Counted from the stretch's first letter, positions 14,831-24,115 are shown. The stretch is 46,001 bases of DNA from Candidatus Sulfobium mesophilum (GCA_900302705.1 OUUY01000035.1:1-46001); one strand, 5' to 3'. Made by a program: numbers and translations. Notes: generated by a model from the sequence alone, not told the origin.

Positions 14831-15724
14831 CTAAAGCAGTTTGTTTCGGCCTCTTTTCCCTCGCACGAAATCGCCGAATCCGTGCGCGAGCCCTCGCAGC
14901 GGCTGCAGGTTCCCGCAAGCCGCAGACTTTAGCCCGAATAACATGTTATAGGCCGCAAAGACCGGCAGAAGAAGCGGGTCGTGCCTCTGCAGGAAGAAAA
15001 AGCCGTTCCGAGTAGAATAATAGTACTGGGAAAAGGAACTCTTGCCTGCTGATGAGGAGGCCTTGTGCCATATGCGCGATCCCGGCGCAAAGAGAATTTT
15101 GTAGCCCTTCTCCCTTGCGCGGGCGCACCACTCCACATCCTCCCAGTAAAGGAAATAGCCCTCTTCCATCAACCCGATGTCCCTGATCGCCGAAGAGCGA
15201 ACAAGCATGCTGCAGCCCGAAACGGAACCTACCTCGCACATCTCATCGAACTGCCCTTCATCTATCATATCAGCTCCCCGGTGGCGCAGCCGCAATCTCC
15301 CTTTTTCCCACATCCCCCCGGCAAACCAGATTTTTCGGGGCTCATCATAATAGTAGATCTTGGAGCCGGCGATGCCGACGGAGGCCTCACGCTCCATCGC
15401 CTCCACCAGCCCGGTGAGTGCCCCGGGGTCAGCCACAGCATCGTTGTTCAGCAGCCATACATAGTCAGCGCTGCTGTTAAGCGCATGCCGGATACCGACA
15501 TTGTTCCCTCCGGCAAAGCCGAGGTTTGAGCCGCTTTGAATAACCTCCACATCATTGAGTTTCCGCCGGAGATAATCTTCTGAGTCATCAGTGGAGCCGT
15601 TGTCCACTATCACCATGCGGAAATTCGGCCATGTAAGCCTCAGGCAGGACTCCACACAGGCAAGTGTGTCCCGCCAGCCGTTCCAGTTCAAGACCACAAT
15701 GAACACTAGGGGGAGCCTAGTCAA
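14831..15724 (-). CDS. Family 2 glycosyltransferase (rhamnosyltransferase-like)
   Basis: The 297-residue GT-A enzyme has VVLNWNGWRDTLACVES at the N-terminus, VDNGSTDDS, an LLNNDA metal-binding variant of the DxD motif and the acceptor-side EDVEWCARAREKGYKI. It resembles WcaE/RfbF-like transferases that add rhamnose or related sugars to a lipid-linked oligosaccharide on the cytoplasmic face. The start is TTG at 15724, supported by GGAGG seven bases upstream; no in-frame ATG fits. It is the last gene of the leftward polysaccharide cluster. Donor and acceptor cannot be inferred. Confidence 0.85.
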   Translation of the reverse strand: MTRLPLVFIVVLNWNGWRDTLACVESCLRLTWPNFRMVIVDNGSTDDSEDYLRRKLNDVEVIQSGSNLGFAGGNNVGIRHALNSSADYVWLLNNDAVADPGALTGLVEAMEREASVGIAGSKIYYYDEPRKIWFAGGMWEKGRLRLRHRGADMIDEGQFDEMCEVGSVSGCSMLVRSSAIRDIGLMEEGYFLYWEDVEWCARAREKGYKILFAPGSRIWHKASSSAGKSSFSQYYYSTRNGFFFLQRHDPLLLPVFAAYNMLFGLKSAACGNLQPLRGLAHGFGDFVRGKRGRNKLL

Positions 15725-15804
15725 TTCATAGCCTCCATCATCGAGTTCTTTTTGCGACTATTTTCATCATCCGATTGTTGAACTATTGCCATCCTTTCAG
15801 GGGC

Positions 15805-16734
15805 CTACATACGAAGGGGGCCTCGATCGCGAAGCCAGCCAAAGTAGAAATTGACTAATAACTTGCGATGTTTGAAAGACAGTTTTAGCAGTTCGCGCAC
15901 ACCATTCAATTTACGCCCATATCGGATCTCCTTCCCAGCGAGTAAAAGATCAATCTTTGCCATCTCATTCTCGTTCGCCGACTTAAGGTCAACGTCGTTG
16001 AGAAACAAGCCCAACTTACGGAGGATCTCCCGATTGGTGCGAAGCATCAGGAAAGGGTCCATACTCATACTGGCGGCATGATAGCGGATCAGGGTAAATG
16101 TTTCAGGGAGATCGAGATACGCAAAATTAATATCATTTAGGGCGCACCTGATCCAGTAATCCCAATCTTCGTGGGCTTTCAGGCTTTCATCAAACAGACC
16201 GCAGGACTCAATTACCTTGCGCCTGATTAAGGGCGAGCTGACAACCATTAAATTCTTTGCTATGAGATGGCGCAAAATTTCGCTCCCTTTGCCGGAAGCC
16301 TTGGACATCCAGGCCCTATTCTTACCATCTTTCGAATACAGACGTTCAAGTGGCCTTTCCGTAGAAAAATAACGCGCATCCCCATAAACAATGTCGACAT
16401 CCGGATGGTTCATAAAATATTCGACCTGTAATTCCAATTTGCTTCTCTCTATTAAGTCGTCTGAGTCGAGAAATTGCAGAAAGTCTCCCACTGACTCTCT
16501 GCTCCCGGTATTTCGGGCTGCCGAAAGGCCCTGGTTTTTCTGATAGAAATATCTGACTCTTCGATCACGCGCAGAAATAGCTTCCACTAGCTGCCTCGTG
16601 TCGTCGGTTGATCCGTCATCGATGACTAGGCACTCCCAATTGGCAAAAGTCTGCTCCTGCACACTCCTGATGGCATCCCTCAGGAACACACAGTAATTGT
16701 ATGTCGGGATGATTACCGAAACTGCCGGTTTCAT
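15805..16734 (-). CDS. Family 2 glycosyltransferase
   Basis: The start at ATG 16734 gives 309 residues beginning MKPAVSVIIPTYNY, the usual GT2 start; the open frame reaches 16803 but the extra 23 residues lack similarity to the fold. Visible motifs are VIDDGSTDDT, LSAARNTG, a FLDSDD metal-binding motif and KAHEDWDYWIRCAL for the acceptor site. It is a typical cytoplasmic transferase for cell-surface polysaccharide. It follows the deacetylase gene with an 81-base gap and lies 80 bases before the next transferase. The linkage formed is unknown. Confidence 0.86.
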   Translation of the reverse strand: MKPAVSVIIPTYNYCVFLRDAIRSVQEQTFANWECLVIDDGSTDDTRQLVEAISARDRRVRYFYQKNQGLSAARNTGSRESVGDFLQFLDSDDLIERSKLELQVEYFMNHPDVDIVYGDARYFSTERPLERLYSKDGKNRAWMSKASGKGSEILRHLIAKNLMVVSSPLIRRKVIESCGLFDESLKAHEDWDYWIRCALNDINFAYLDLPETFTLIRYHAASMSMDPFLMLRTNREILRKLGLFLNDVDLKSANENEMAKIDLLLAGKEIRYGRKLNGVRELLKLSFKHRKLLVNFYFGWLRDRGPLRM

Positions 16735-16815
16735 TCGCTCACCGAAAGAGGAATACTCAGCCGACCCGACACAGGCCGGCAACCCCTCCCTCATCATATG
16801 CATTCCTCACAAAAT

Positions 16816-17799
16816 TCATCGGATCCAGAGGCCCTTCAGTTTAGCGGCAAAGGTATCCACATCCCAGTTTGGAATGGCGTGGCGCGGGATTTGATAGGGA
16901 TCACCCCAGCGATGCGCCTCTCCGGGAAACGCCGCAGCCGCTTTATTAAAGCCGGCCTCCCGGCAAATGCGGCTCGTTGTCAGGTCATAGTCTCTTTTAG
17001 CGCCGAAAGGATAAGAAAATACAGTTATCTCCCTTCCTGTAAGCTTTTCCAGCTGCCGCTTGGATGAAACAACCTCATGCCGCTGCTCTTCTTCTGTTAG
17101 AGAGGATAAAGTGGGATGACTAATCGTATGAGCTCCTATGGTAACCCATTGACTCTTTGCCAGGATCATCAATTCGTCATGGGTCAATGACCGGTTTGCC
17201 CCATCCGTCACCTCATTAAGTCCTGCCCATTCCCTGATCTGCCTCAACCAACCTGTCCGCCGCACCACAGTGATTTTTTTTGCTGACTGATGAAGGTCCC
17301 AATACATCCTCCTCCGCTCCCTGTAGGTCTCGGTGGACCAAGTCTTGCCGTACTTCGCGTCATTCAGCTGAAAGTGCGGGGGGTAGCTCGCTTCGCCCAG
17401 CACCAGTCGTTCCAGCTCATCCCACCAAAACTCGTTGCTGGAATCGATATTGCCCGTGCTGATGAAAAAGGTCACCGGTACGCCGACTTCCTCGACGATT
17501 GCAAGCGCCAGCACATTGTCAGCGTAGCCGTCATCGAAAGTGACAGCAACTGCGGGCTTTTTTGCCGCTGCCCAGTCCTCTTCGAATCTGACAAGGTGAA
17601 AGTTCCGTTTCAAAAACTCCATTTGCGCCCGAAAATTTTCCGGTGATACAACAAGTGAATGAAAATCGATTTGGGGAACCGACACACGGTGATACGCCAA
17701 TACCACGACAGGCGGGTCGATCAGATTCAAGATCCGGTTTTTTGTCTTCCTCAGTTCCGATTCCACGTACAACCATGCATAAAAGGCCAGTTTGCGCAT
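16816..17799 (-). CDS. NodB-type polysaccharide deacetylase
   Basis: The 327-residue protein has the NodB homology domain: VVLAYHRVS at the N-terminal side, the catalytic VTFDDGYADN motif (Asp-Asp, general base and metal ligand) near residue 105, the H(S/T)xxH-equivalent IGAHTISHPTL, and YPFGAKRDYD. Family members remove N-acetyl groups from hexosamine residues of polymers or lipid-linked intermediates. There is no cleavable signal peptide, so it probably works on the cytoplasmic side during assembly. It starts one base after the stop of the methyltransferase gene. Confidence 0.87.
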   Translation of the reverse strand: MRKLAFYAWLYVESELRKTKNRILNLIDPPVVVLAYHRVSVPQIDFHSLVVSPENFRAQMEFLKRNFHLVRFEEDWAAAKKPAVAVTFDDGYADNVLALAIVEEVGVPVTFFISTGNIDSSNEFWWDELERLVLGEASYPPHFQLNDAKYGKTWSTETYRERRRMYWDLHQSAKKITVVRRTGWLRQIREWAGLNEVTDGANRSLTHDELMILAKSQWVTIGAHTISHPTLSSLTEEEQRHEVVSSKRQLEKLTGREITVFSYPFGAKRDYDLTTSRICREAGFNKAAAAFPGEAHRWGDPYQIPRHAIPNWDVDTFAAKLKGLWIR

Positions 17800-17800
17800 A

Positions 17801-18487
17801 CTATCCCTTCCTCGCGATAACTGTAATTATCATTTGATAATAATTGTCGACCGCGTCAAGAAGGGACGAGTCGGGAAGATCTTCAAGGGCAACTCCCTGC
17901 AGGAAAGCCGTCGCCGACAGGACATTGCCAAAACTACTCACTTCAACCCCAGCGGCAAAAACCGGCCTAAACAGTCTGTCGATTGAGTCCTTTGTGAATC
18001 TCCAATATTCTCCGTATCTTTCGGAGTCCTTACGACTTATTTGGCTAATCCCCGGGACGGTCGCCAACAAAACGCCGCCGGGCTTCAGGAGATGATGGGC
18101 TCCTTCCACCGCTTCGCGAACCTCGAAAATATACTGAAAAGTTTGGGCGCAAATGAAACAGTCGAAGGCATTCGCCGGAAGACTCGACTTGTCCGCCAGA
18201 TCGCCGACGATAGTAGTTTTATCATTGTTCGGTGCTACATCCAGAACGCTATAGGATTCTGCTTTTCCCTCCGAAAACCTTCGGCTGTACGTACTGCCCC
18301 CGACCTCAAGTACGCGGCCCGTGATAAGCCTGGCATTCCTCCTGAAAAAGCTTTCGATATAATACCGGTCTATCGGCGTGCCTCGGTCCCATGCGAAATT
18401 CGGGTCTATCGGGACTACCCTGGCCATATCGGGGAAATTCACCGGGGCCTTCTTCCTCACCATTGCCTTCATGAATTTTGCAAACAT
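17801..18487 (-). CDS. SAM-dependent class I methyltransferase
   Basis: The 228-residue protein has the Rossmann SAM-binding core: VLEVGGSTYSRRF (motif I), YSVLDVAP with acidic motif II, FDCFICAQTFQYI, and HHLLKPGGVLLATVPGI (motif post I and III). This matches Methyltransf_11-like enzymes common in O-antigen and capsule clusters, where they methylate sugar hydroxyls or polymer ends. It is tightly linked to the deacetylase gene. The substrate cannot be assigned. Confidence 0.83.
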   Translation of the reverse strand: MFAKFMKAMVRKKAPVNFPDMARVVPIDPNFAWDRGTPIDRYYIESFFRRNARLITGRVLEVGGSTYSRRFSEGKAESYSVLDVAPNNDKTTIVGDLADKSSLPANAFDCFICAQTFQYIFEVREAVEGAHHLLKPGGVLLATVPGISQISRKDSERYGEYWRFTKDSIDRLFRPVFAAGVEVSSFGNVLSATAFLQGVALEDLPDSSLLDAVDNYYQMIITVIARKG

Positions 18488-18598
18488 GTCCGATCAGCTC
18501 CTTGAGATTACAACCCGCATATCAATTTCCGCTTTCCATGATATGAAACTGCACCGCTTGCGACACATGCCCTTACACCGTCGCAAAAGACGGCATTA

Positions 18599-19447
18599 TC
18601 ACCTTTTCTTACTGCCTCTTTCACAATATCTGCAGATCGTCTCAACAGAATCGTCATGCATGCCCCGAACTATCCTGTGGTATTCTTCGCTCTTGAATAA
18701 ATCTTCATAAGGCTGCTCGAATAGATTCCCCAACCTGTGCTTCATTGACCAATCCATGCAGCAAAGATAGACGTCGCCATTTGGCATAACTACATTTTGG
18801 TTGAAAAGATTTCTTGATGACGAACACCCGATAATGCCTGTATGGCGAGGGATAGGCGTAGCAACTCCCGGACTGACATTATTCGCACGAGTCAAAACCG
18901 GATAAGAACGCAGCTTTGCCATCTCCTTTTTAATCCCGGGAGACAATTCCCCAAGATGATAAACTGCGGTGTCATAACGAATCTTATTCGTAAAAAGTTT
19001 AAATGCCGCAAGCCATTTGGCTTCATCGGGCACTCTGAAATTTGTATCATCCGGAATATGAATGTTGCACGGGGAAAAGCGGACATCTTTTATAATGTCT
19101 AAGTCATCTCGTCTGAACCCGACTAACGTAGTAAACAGGGCAACCCGATAGCCCTTTTGATACGCATACCTCATCATTAGAGATGAATCATGGTTTATAA
19201 ACGGCTCTGAAAAGCCCGAAAAATCTAACCTGACATTCCTGGGGATCTTCTCGAGCATGCTCCTGAATTCATCATACGTAAGACGACGTTTTCCCTTGTA
19301 GGCGTTTCGCCACTTGTCCTGCGGACAAAACTTACAGGCATTAACACAAGGGAAAACAGTAGTAATTTCCAGCGTCGCACAAGTGTCCCTTCTGGAGACG
19401 GCACTCAGTACTTTTTCGAGTATCGGCAGTCTATTTATAATATTCAT
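18599..19447 (-). CDS. Radical SAM protein with SPASM-like C-terminus in polysaccharide cluster
   Basis: The 282-residue enzyme has the motif CVNACKFC for the SAM-bound [4Fe-4S] cluster, a strand-helix barrel with LDFSGFSEPFINHD in place of the usual GGEP motif, and a C-terminal Cys set (CCMDWS, ICRYC) like the Fer4_12/SPASM tail that binds an auxiliary cluster. Its start overlaps no neighbour; 34 bases separate it from the flippase. Radical SAM proteins of this length in glycan clusters may deoxygenate or epimerise sugars or modify an amino acid, but I cannot tell which here. It is unrelated in detail to the GeoRSP maturase. Confidence 0.82.
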   Translation of the reverse strand: MNIINRLPILEKVLSAVSRRDTCATLEITTVFPCVNACKFCPQDKWRNAYKGKRRLTYDEFRSMLEKIPRNVRLDFSGFSEPFINHDSSLMMRYAYQKGYRVALFTTLVGFRRDDLDIIKDVRFSPCNIHIPDDTNFRVPDEAKWLAAFKLFTNKIRYDTAVYHLGELSPGIKKEMAKLRSYPVLTRANNVSPGVATPIPRHTGIIGCSSSRNLFNQNVVMPNGDVYLCCMDWSMKHRLGNLFEQPYEDLFKSEEYHRIVRGMHDDSVETICRYCERGSKKR

Positions 19448-19481
19448 CGGTTTCCTCCACGGCTACAGCATGCCTGGCCCT

Positions 19482-20816
19482 CTACCATATTTTTGGATAA
19501 GCAATCGCCTTGCTCAGCATGAGACCAGTTTTAAAAAGACTTTTAAATAAAAAGCAAGATCCGTGCGCGGCAAACCAGTATGCGATGAGGGAAGCAATCG
19601 CGGCGCCCACGCCGCCATACCGCGGTATTAAAAATAAATTAAGCAGGATGTTTGTTACAGCTCCAAGCAAAAGAGTCACAAAATAGATTTTGTTCCAGTT
19701 CATCGCTGTAAAAAAAGAGCTCCGGGCAACCTCAAGATAGATAAACAAGTTAGCCCATATCAAAATGGCAAGCATCATTCCCGCCCTGGCATAAGCTTCC
19801 CCGAACAATGTCGTCACCAGCCACCCCCCGAGAAACGTCACGGGAAGAGCAATCGCATAGGCCATCAGGGCCATGAGATTGTAATACTTCTGAAGACTGT
19901 CATAAAAAAGGACTTCGCTTATCGCCCTGGCCTCCACGATACTGGGCAAGACGGACCAATAAACAGCTGTCGGAATGAACAACCATACTTCGGCAAGCCT
20001 CACCGCCACTGAATATATTCCCACCTCTTCGCTGTTTACCATTTCCCCGAGCATGACCTGGTCTATCCGCTGGTAAACTATGATTGCGATAATCGAGAAA
20101 ACCAGCGGCCAGCTATCTTTCAGGAGGCCTCTTGCCATCTTCAAACTGCCCCGCCAGTCCAAAATGTGGGCGCCTGTCGACATGTATGCGACAACCAGTC
20201 CAGCCGAGCCGATAACTACTTCAGACATACCGACCCATGCAAAGGCGACAAGCGGCGCCTTTGAAATAATGAGCACCACCTTTATGGCTGAACAGATCAG
20301 GAATGCGGAATTCTTGGCAAGTACCGAATATTTGGCCTGGACCTGGGAATTGAACCAGAAATCAATCGCGGTGAACGCCTGAAAGACAGCCCCCACAGCA
20401 ATAATGCCGACCAGCCAATGACTCAGGTCGTCTGCCGGCCGCAGTACAAGAATGGAACCGGTCGCGGCAAAAAAAGACAAGGCCCCGCCCGTCAGTTTCA
20501 GAACAAAGGCCGTACCGAGAGTCTCCTCCTTGTCTGCCGGATCGCGGACGAGGTTGCGCACAGCAATATCGTCCAACCCGAGCGAGGCAATAGGAGAAAA
20601 TAGCGCCACAAAAGCAATGGCATAACTAAAAAGGCCGAACTTTTCCGGCCCCAGATAACGGGCAACCCAGATGCCGACAATGAGGCCGACCACCATCCTC
20701 AGGATGCTGTCCGCAAACTGCCAACCCGTATTGCTGACAACATTTTGCAGATAATGCCGTCCATCGAGCTTCTGCTGGAGAAATGACGGAAGGTATTTAG
20801 TCCAGGTTTGGTTCAT
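19482..20816 (-). CDS. Wzx-like polysaccharide flippase
   Basis: The 444-residue integral membrane protein has about twelve hydrophobic segments and the N-terminal signature of polysaccharide transporters: an NTGWQFADSILRMVVGLIVGIWVARYLGPE-like opening, then FGLFSYAIAFVALFSPIASLGLD and AVRNLV. It belongs to the MATE-like MOP superfamily (RfbX/Wzx) and would flip the lipid-linked oligosaccharide from the cytoplasmic to the periplasmic side. No Wzy polymerase or ligase is found in the window. Its ATG overlaps the stop of the regulator gene by four bases (ATGA). Confidence 0.87.
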   Translation of the reverse strand: MNQTWTKYLPSFLQQKLDGRHYLQNVVSNTGWQFADSILRMVVGLIVGIWVARYLGPEKFGLFSYAIAFVALFSPIASLGLDDIAVRNLVRDPADKEETLGTAFVLKLTGGALSFFAATGSILVLRPADDLSHWLVGIIAVGAVFQAFTAIDFWFNSQVQAKYSVLAKNSAFLICSAIKVVLIISKAPLVAFAWVGMSEVVIGSAGLVVAYMSTGAHILDWRGSLKMARGLLKDSWPLVFSIIAIIVYQRIDQVMLGEMVNSEEVGIYSVAVRLAEVWLFIPTAVYWSVLPSIVEARAISEVLFYDSLQKYYNLMALMAYAIALPVTFLGGWLVTTLFGEAYARAGMMLAILIWANLFIYLEVARSSFFTAMNWNKIYFVTLLLGAVTNILLNLFLIPRYGGVGAAIASLIAYWFAAHGSCFLFKSLFKTGLMLSKAIAYPKIW

Positions 20817-21421
20817 GGCTTGAAAATGACCCTTATCTCGTCTTTGTTAACCCCGTTCTTAAGGAGAGCGGCGGAAATCTCAGCTCTTTTCAGGTACGAG
20901 GAAACGATAATGGAGTCATACTGCATCTCGCGAATCTTGTCGAGGGATGTTATTTCCCGCCCAAAGAACTTGTCCCCCGACCTTTCTCCATCTACAACCC
21001 CGGCAAGCTCAAGATTTGTTTCCTGTAGTGTGAGAAAGGCTATCTCCGCAAGCTCATCGACACCCGCAAAGACCACCCTCTTCGTCCCCTGAGATTGCAG
21101 CTCATTGAAAAGCTTCCGCAGATCATTGCGAGCACTTGTATAAAGACCCGTATAGTTCTGAAGATGCTGGTAGGTCAATCTCGTTTTCTCGGCAAAACCC
21201 TTCGGCGTGAGATAGTACGTATACCTCTTCGGCGGTATCGATTTAACCGTAACGTAGCCCTTTGCAACAAGGTTCTTGATATAGGAATTTACGAGGCCGA
21301 GAGCGATGCCCAGCCGCTGGCTGAGGTCCCGCTGAGTTATGGCGGCCTCATTTGAAAGCGTATCTAGCAGCTGCAGAGACTTCATGGGCCCCGTGTTCTT
21401 CCTGCCAGCCTTAATGTTCAT
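20813..21421 (-). CDS. Winged-helix regulator fused to a Rossmann-like domain
   Basis: From ATG 21421 the product has 202 residues. Residues about 12-75 form a winged helix of MarR/ArsR type, with ITQRDLSQRLGIALGLVNSYIKNLVAKGYV and a wing reading RYTYYLTPKG. Residues about 105-200 look like a CoA-binding or nucleotide-sugar-sensing Rossmann fold (VVFAGVDELAEIAFLTL, GVVDG, YDSIIVSSY). Proteins of this layout often head exopolysaccharide operons and are thought to regulate them. The frame is open to 21493, and neither start has a strong ribosome-binding site, so the start is uncertain. It overlaps the flippase gene by four bases. Confidence 0.75.
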   Translation of the reverse strand: MNIKAGRKNTGPMKSLQLLDTLSNEAAITQRDLSQRLGIALGLVNSYIKNLVAKGYVTVKSIPPKRYTYYLTPKGFAEKTRLTYQHLQNYTGLYTSARNDLRKLFNELQSQGTKRVVFAGVDELAEIAFLTLQETNLELAGVVDGERSGDKFFGREITSLDKIREMQYDSIIVSSYLKRAEISAALLKNGVNKDEIRVIFKP

Positions 21422-21562
21422 GTTTTGAACATAACACTCCGAGGGATCAAAAATCAAGAATCTAAAATCCGGTTCTGATTTCGTCCCAATCAAAAATAAA
21501 TATTTTCTTTGACTATCTGATTAAAAAAAAGACCCGATCAGAAGGATTCACAAACAAAAGGA

Positions 21563-22216
21563 TCAGTAGGCGTAACCTTCCAGCCGCTCGAGCATTTCGA
21601 TGTGAAGACGCTCGGTCGGGATGATACGAAACTCGACGGCGGTTTCTCCTTTTTTCGGAGATTCGAGAATAGGGATTGCGGTCGCCGTAAAAAACCTTGT
21701 GTAGTCCTTTTCAAGCCTCGGGTCGGAGGCAAAGAGTGAGTTCAGGATCAGGGTCGCCCTGTCCTGCGTTGCAAACCTCGCCTGTCTGTTCAGGATCATG
21801 TCCGTGCTGAGGGGAAATCTCGAGGTAACCAGTATGAGACTGATATTTTTCCGTATTTCAGGATTATCGAGCGCGGCAAGAAAGAAACGGCTTAGTTTTC
21901 CTAACGCCGGGGGGCCCATCGGCAGTTCGTTCGAATGAGTATGTTCAAAGATAAGCGATTCGTCAACAGTGATTGATCCCGCGCTGAACCTAATGCTTTT
22001 CATCTGTTCAGGGCTGAATTCTCCGGCGAGCAGGCTCTTGATGTTCTGGTTGAACTTCATCCGCGGCTCCGAGATGGCAAGCGCCGGCTCAAGGAACCGC
22101 TGGATCTTCACGGCCCGGTAATATAAGATCGTGCTCAGCAGCACCAGACCGATGAGAGTCAGACTGAACAGGGGGCCGATGGGCAGGATGATTTTCCTGA
22201 CAGCTCCGGACGTCAT
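21563..22216 (-). CDS. Membrane-anchored protein of unknown function
   Basis: The 217-residue protein has one N-terminal transmembrane segment (residues about 10-32) and a predominantly periplasmic domain with no recognised motif. Segments such as SAGSITVDESLIFE and NISLILVTSRFP suggest an alpha/beta fold. Its start overlaps the stop of the receiver/HEPN-like gene by four bases, making it the third member of a coupled signalling operon, and it is probably an output or modulator at the membrane. The name-level function is unknown. Confidence 0.65.
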   Translation of the reverse strand: MTSGAVRKIILPIGPLFSLTLIGLVLLSTILYYRAVKIQRFLEPALAISEPRMKFNQNIKSLLAGEFSPEQMKSIRFSAGSITVDESLIFEHTHSNELPMGPPALGKLSRFFLAALDNPEIRKNISLILVTSRFPLSTDMILNRQARFATQDRATLILNSLFASDPRLEKDYTRFFTATAIPILESPKKGETAVEFRIIPTERLHIEMLERLEGYAY

Positions 22217-23106
22217 ATCTGGAGTGCCTCCTCGAGTAATCCCAGATCCTTTGTAGCATTATCAAAGTCCTGCTCGGTAAGGCTTGTCGGCTCATGAATC
22301 GCCTTGTTCCGCAATCGGGCAAGGCGGGTGAAAATCCCCTTTCGGTACGAGCTGAAACCGCGGTTCTCCTCGAGCATTCTGAGGCAATCGGCAAGAGACG
22401 GGTAAGAACAGCCAATAAATGCCGCGGTGTATTCCTTAAGACGGCTTTCAAGGAAGTAACCCAGAAGCAGGGAAGCAACGATCGTCTCCCCTTTTATGAA
22501 ATATTCAAGGGCAGCATTGACCGAGAGGCCACCCCTGAAGATAGCGATGTTTTCACCTGACTCGGCATCGCCCGGGACAAGTCTTTGTATCTTTTGGTAA
22601 ATCTCTATGCATTTGTCCAGCATGCCTTTTTCGAGATAGGATTCGGCCAGGAGAAAGAGTTCACGCACCTTGTCGGCACCTTCCCTCTGAGACGCGGCAA
22701 AGGAATAGGCCCTGCGGAAGGCCTCGGTCTTGTCGTCCTTCTTGTCCAGCACGTCGAAGTGCCGGGACCACCGCTTACCTTTGAGCACATTATCCTTTGT
22801 GAAACGAAAAAGCTGTGCCGCGACCTCGCTTTTGTTCAGCTTGCCGCTGATAATCACGATGTTTAGAGTCGGCCAGCTTTCGAATATTTCAGGCAGTGCC
22901 TCAATCCCCTCGTTCATTCGGTCGAACTCTATGTCGAGCGTCAACAGGTCAAAGGTCTGCGTCGTCAGGAGCTGTTTGGCCTGCCTCACACTAACCGCCT
23001 CGGAGAACCGGATGTCAGGCTCCAGGGGCTCCAGCGCCCTCTGCACCTCTAGTTTCAGCAGTTCCCGGTCTTCAAAGTCATCGTCGGCAATGAGCACCTT
23101 AACCAT
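22213..23106 (-). CDS. Response regulator with HEPN-like C-terminal domain
   Basis: The 297-residue protein begins with a receiver domain: acidic pocket at Asp8-10, phospho-acceptor Asp58 in LLTLDIE, and Thr/Ser in IISGK near residue 87. A helical linker with TPR-like character (LAESYLEKGMLDKCIEIYQKI, 153-174) follows. The C-terminal all-helical domain (about 195-297) contains RLRNKAIHEP, in which R266 and H271 form the R-x4-6-H signature of HEPN domains. HEPN proteins are often RNases or nucleotidyl-binding helical bundles; here the motif may be structural. It overlaps the kinase gene by eight bases and the next gene by four. Confidence 0.8.
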   Translation of the reverse strand: MVKVLIADDDFEDRELLKLEVQRALEPLEPDIRFSEAVSVRQAKQLLTTQTFDLLTLDIEFDRMNEGIEALPEIFESWPTLNIVIISGKLNKSEVAAQLFRFTKDNVLKGKRWSRHFDVLDKKDDKTEAFRRAYSFAASQREGADKVRELFLLAESYLEKGMLDKCIEIYQKIQRLVPGDAESGENIAIFRGGLSVNAALEYFIKGETIVASLLLGYFLESRLKEYTAAFIGCSYPSLADCLRMLEENRGFSSYRKGIFTRLARLRNKAIHEPTSLTEQDFDNATKDLGLLEEALQI

Positions 23107-24115
23107 GGGCCGCCTCTTCCACGAACGGCAGTTTGATGATGATCTCCGTACCGAATCCCTGGGCGGTGTTATCCATGCCCACCCTTATCTTCCCGGCATG
23201 GAGCCCGACGACATATTTCGCGAAATAAAGTCCCTGTCCCCATCCCTTCCCGGTCCCTTTTCCCCGGTAAAAGCACCTGTCAGCCTCGATCTCGTCCATG
23301 CCGATCCCCTGATCCCGAAACGAGAAGGAAAGATACCTCCGCTGGTGGTCAGCGTCAACGGACCATCCGACGGTAATGAGGGCACGCGGCTGTTCCGGCT
23401 TCTTGTACTTGATCGAGTTATCGATAAGGTTTTCGAACACGGTCTTAATGAGCGGTTCGGACGCAGTGATCGCCGGCAGGTTCCTCCCTCCCTCAAATGT
23501 GAAGTCAGCGGCATCGGCATTTTCTTTCGCGAGGACCGCTAGCATAGCGCGGATGTCCACACCGGTGAAGTCGATCAGACTTGCTTCCCGTTCGTCCGAT
23601 ATCTTCTTGAAGATGTCGATATCAGCAAAGAGCTTCTCCAGATTTTCGTCGAGACGACCTTTAACATCCGGCGTAAGCCCGGGAAGCAAGTCGATGCGTC
23701 GCTTTATTCTTCCCAGATTATTCTTAAATTCATGGCCGATGGTTGCCGAGATGTAGCGTATGAACTCATTTCGTCGCGCGATCTCCCGATTTTTGAACAG
23801 CAGCAATTCATTCTCACGTACTCTCCGCTGCTTCTGCTGGTATACGAAGGTCAGATATACACAAAATACAGCGAAGGCGCCGCTCATGCCGAAAAAGGCA
23901 TAATTAGCAGTTTTCTTTGAAGAGGCAAGCTGACGCTGCATCGACGCCATACGCTCCCCGGTCGTCGCACCCTCGGGTTCGGGTACCTTCCAAGGCATCA
24001 GCAACGGCCTGAGCCTGTCAAAGGGCTCAACGAAGCGGTCAAGATAGACCATCCCCAGTACAGACCATGTAATAAACATGACCGAAAGCATAAGGAAGTA
24101 GCGGATTATGCGCAA
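23099..24115 (-). CDS. Membrane sensor histidine kinase
   Basis: The 338-residue protein has two transmembrane segments (about 4-24 and 72-92) bounding a short periplasmic loop. The dimerisation H-box is ATIGHEFKNNLGRI (His128). The ATPase domain has ENLIDNSIKYKK (N-box), FRDQGIGM (G1) and GKGWGQGLYFAK (G2). It should phosphorylate the adjoining receiver/HEPN-like protein. The start is TTG at 24115 with GGAAGG close upstream; an in-frame ATG at 24091 is the alternative. The short periplasmic loop suggests it senses membrane state or a partner protein rather than a soluble ligand. Confidence 0.85.
   Translation of the reverse strand: MRIIRYFLMLSVMFITWSVLGMVYLDRFVEPFDRLRPLLMPWKVPEPEGATTGERMASMQRQLASSKKTANYAFFGMSGAFAVFCVYLTFVYQQKQRRVRENELLLFKNREIARRNEFIRYISATIGHEFKNNLGRIKRRIDLLPGLTPDVKGRLDENLEKLFADIDIFKKISDEREASLIDFTGVDIRAMLAVLAKENADAADFTFEGGRNLPAITASEPLIKTVFENLIDNSIKYKKPEQPRALITVGWSVDADHQRRYLSFSFRDQGIGMDEIEADRCFYRGKGTGKGWGQGLYFAKYVVGLHAGKIRVGMDNTAQGFGTEIIIKLPFVEEAAHG

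Noticed and set aside
18576-18595. CCGTC/GACGG hairpin just after the radical SAM gene of the glycan cluster as terminator.
   Set aside because: The stem is only five base pairs and is followed by TGTAAGG rather than T residues on the minus strand.
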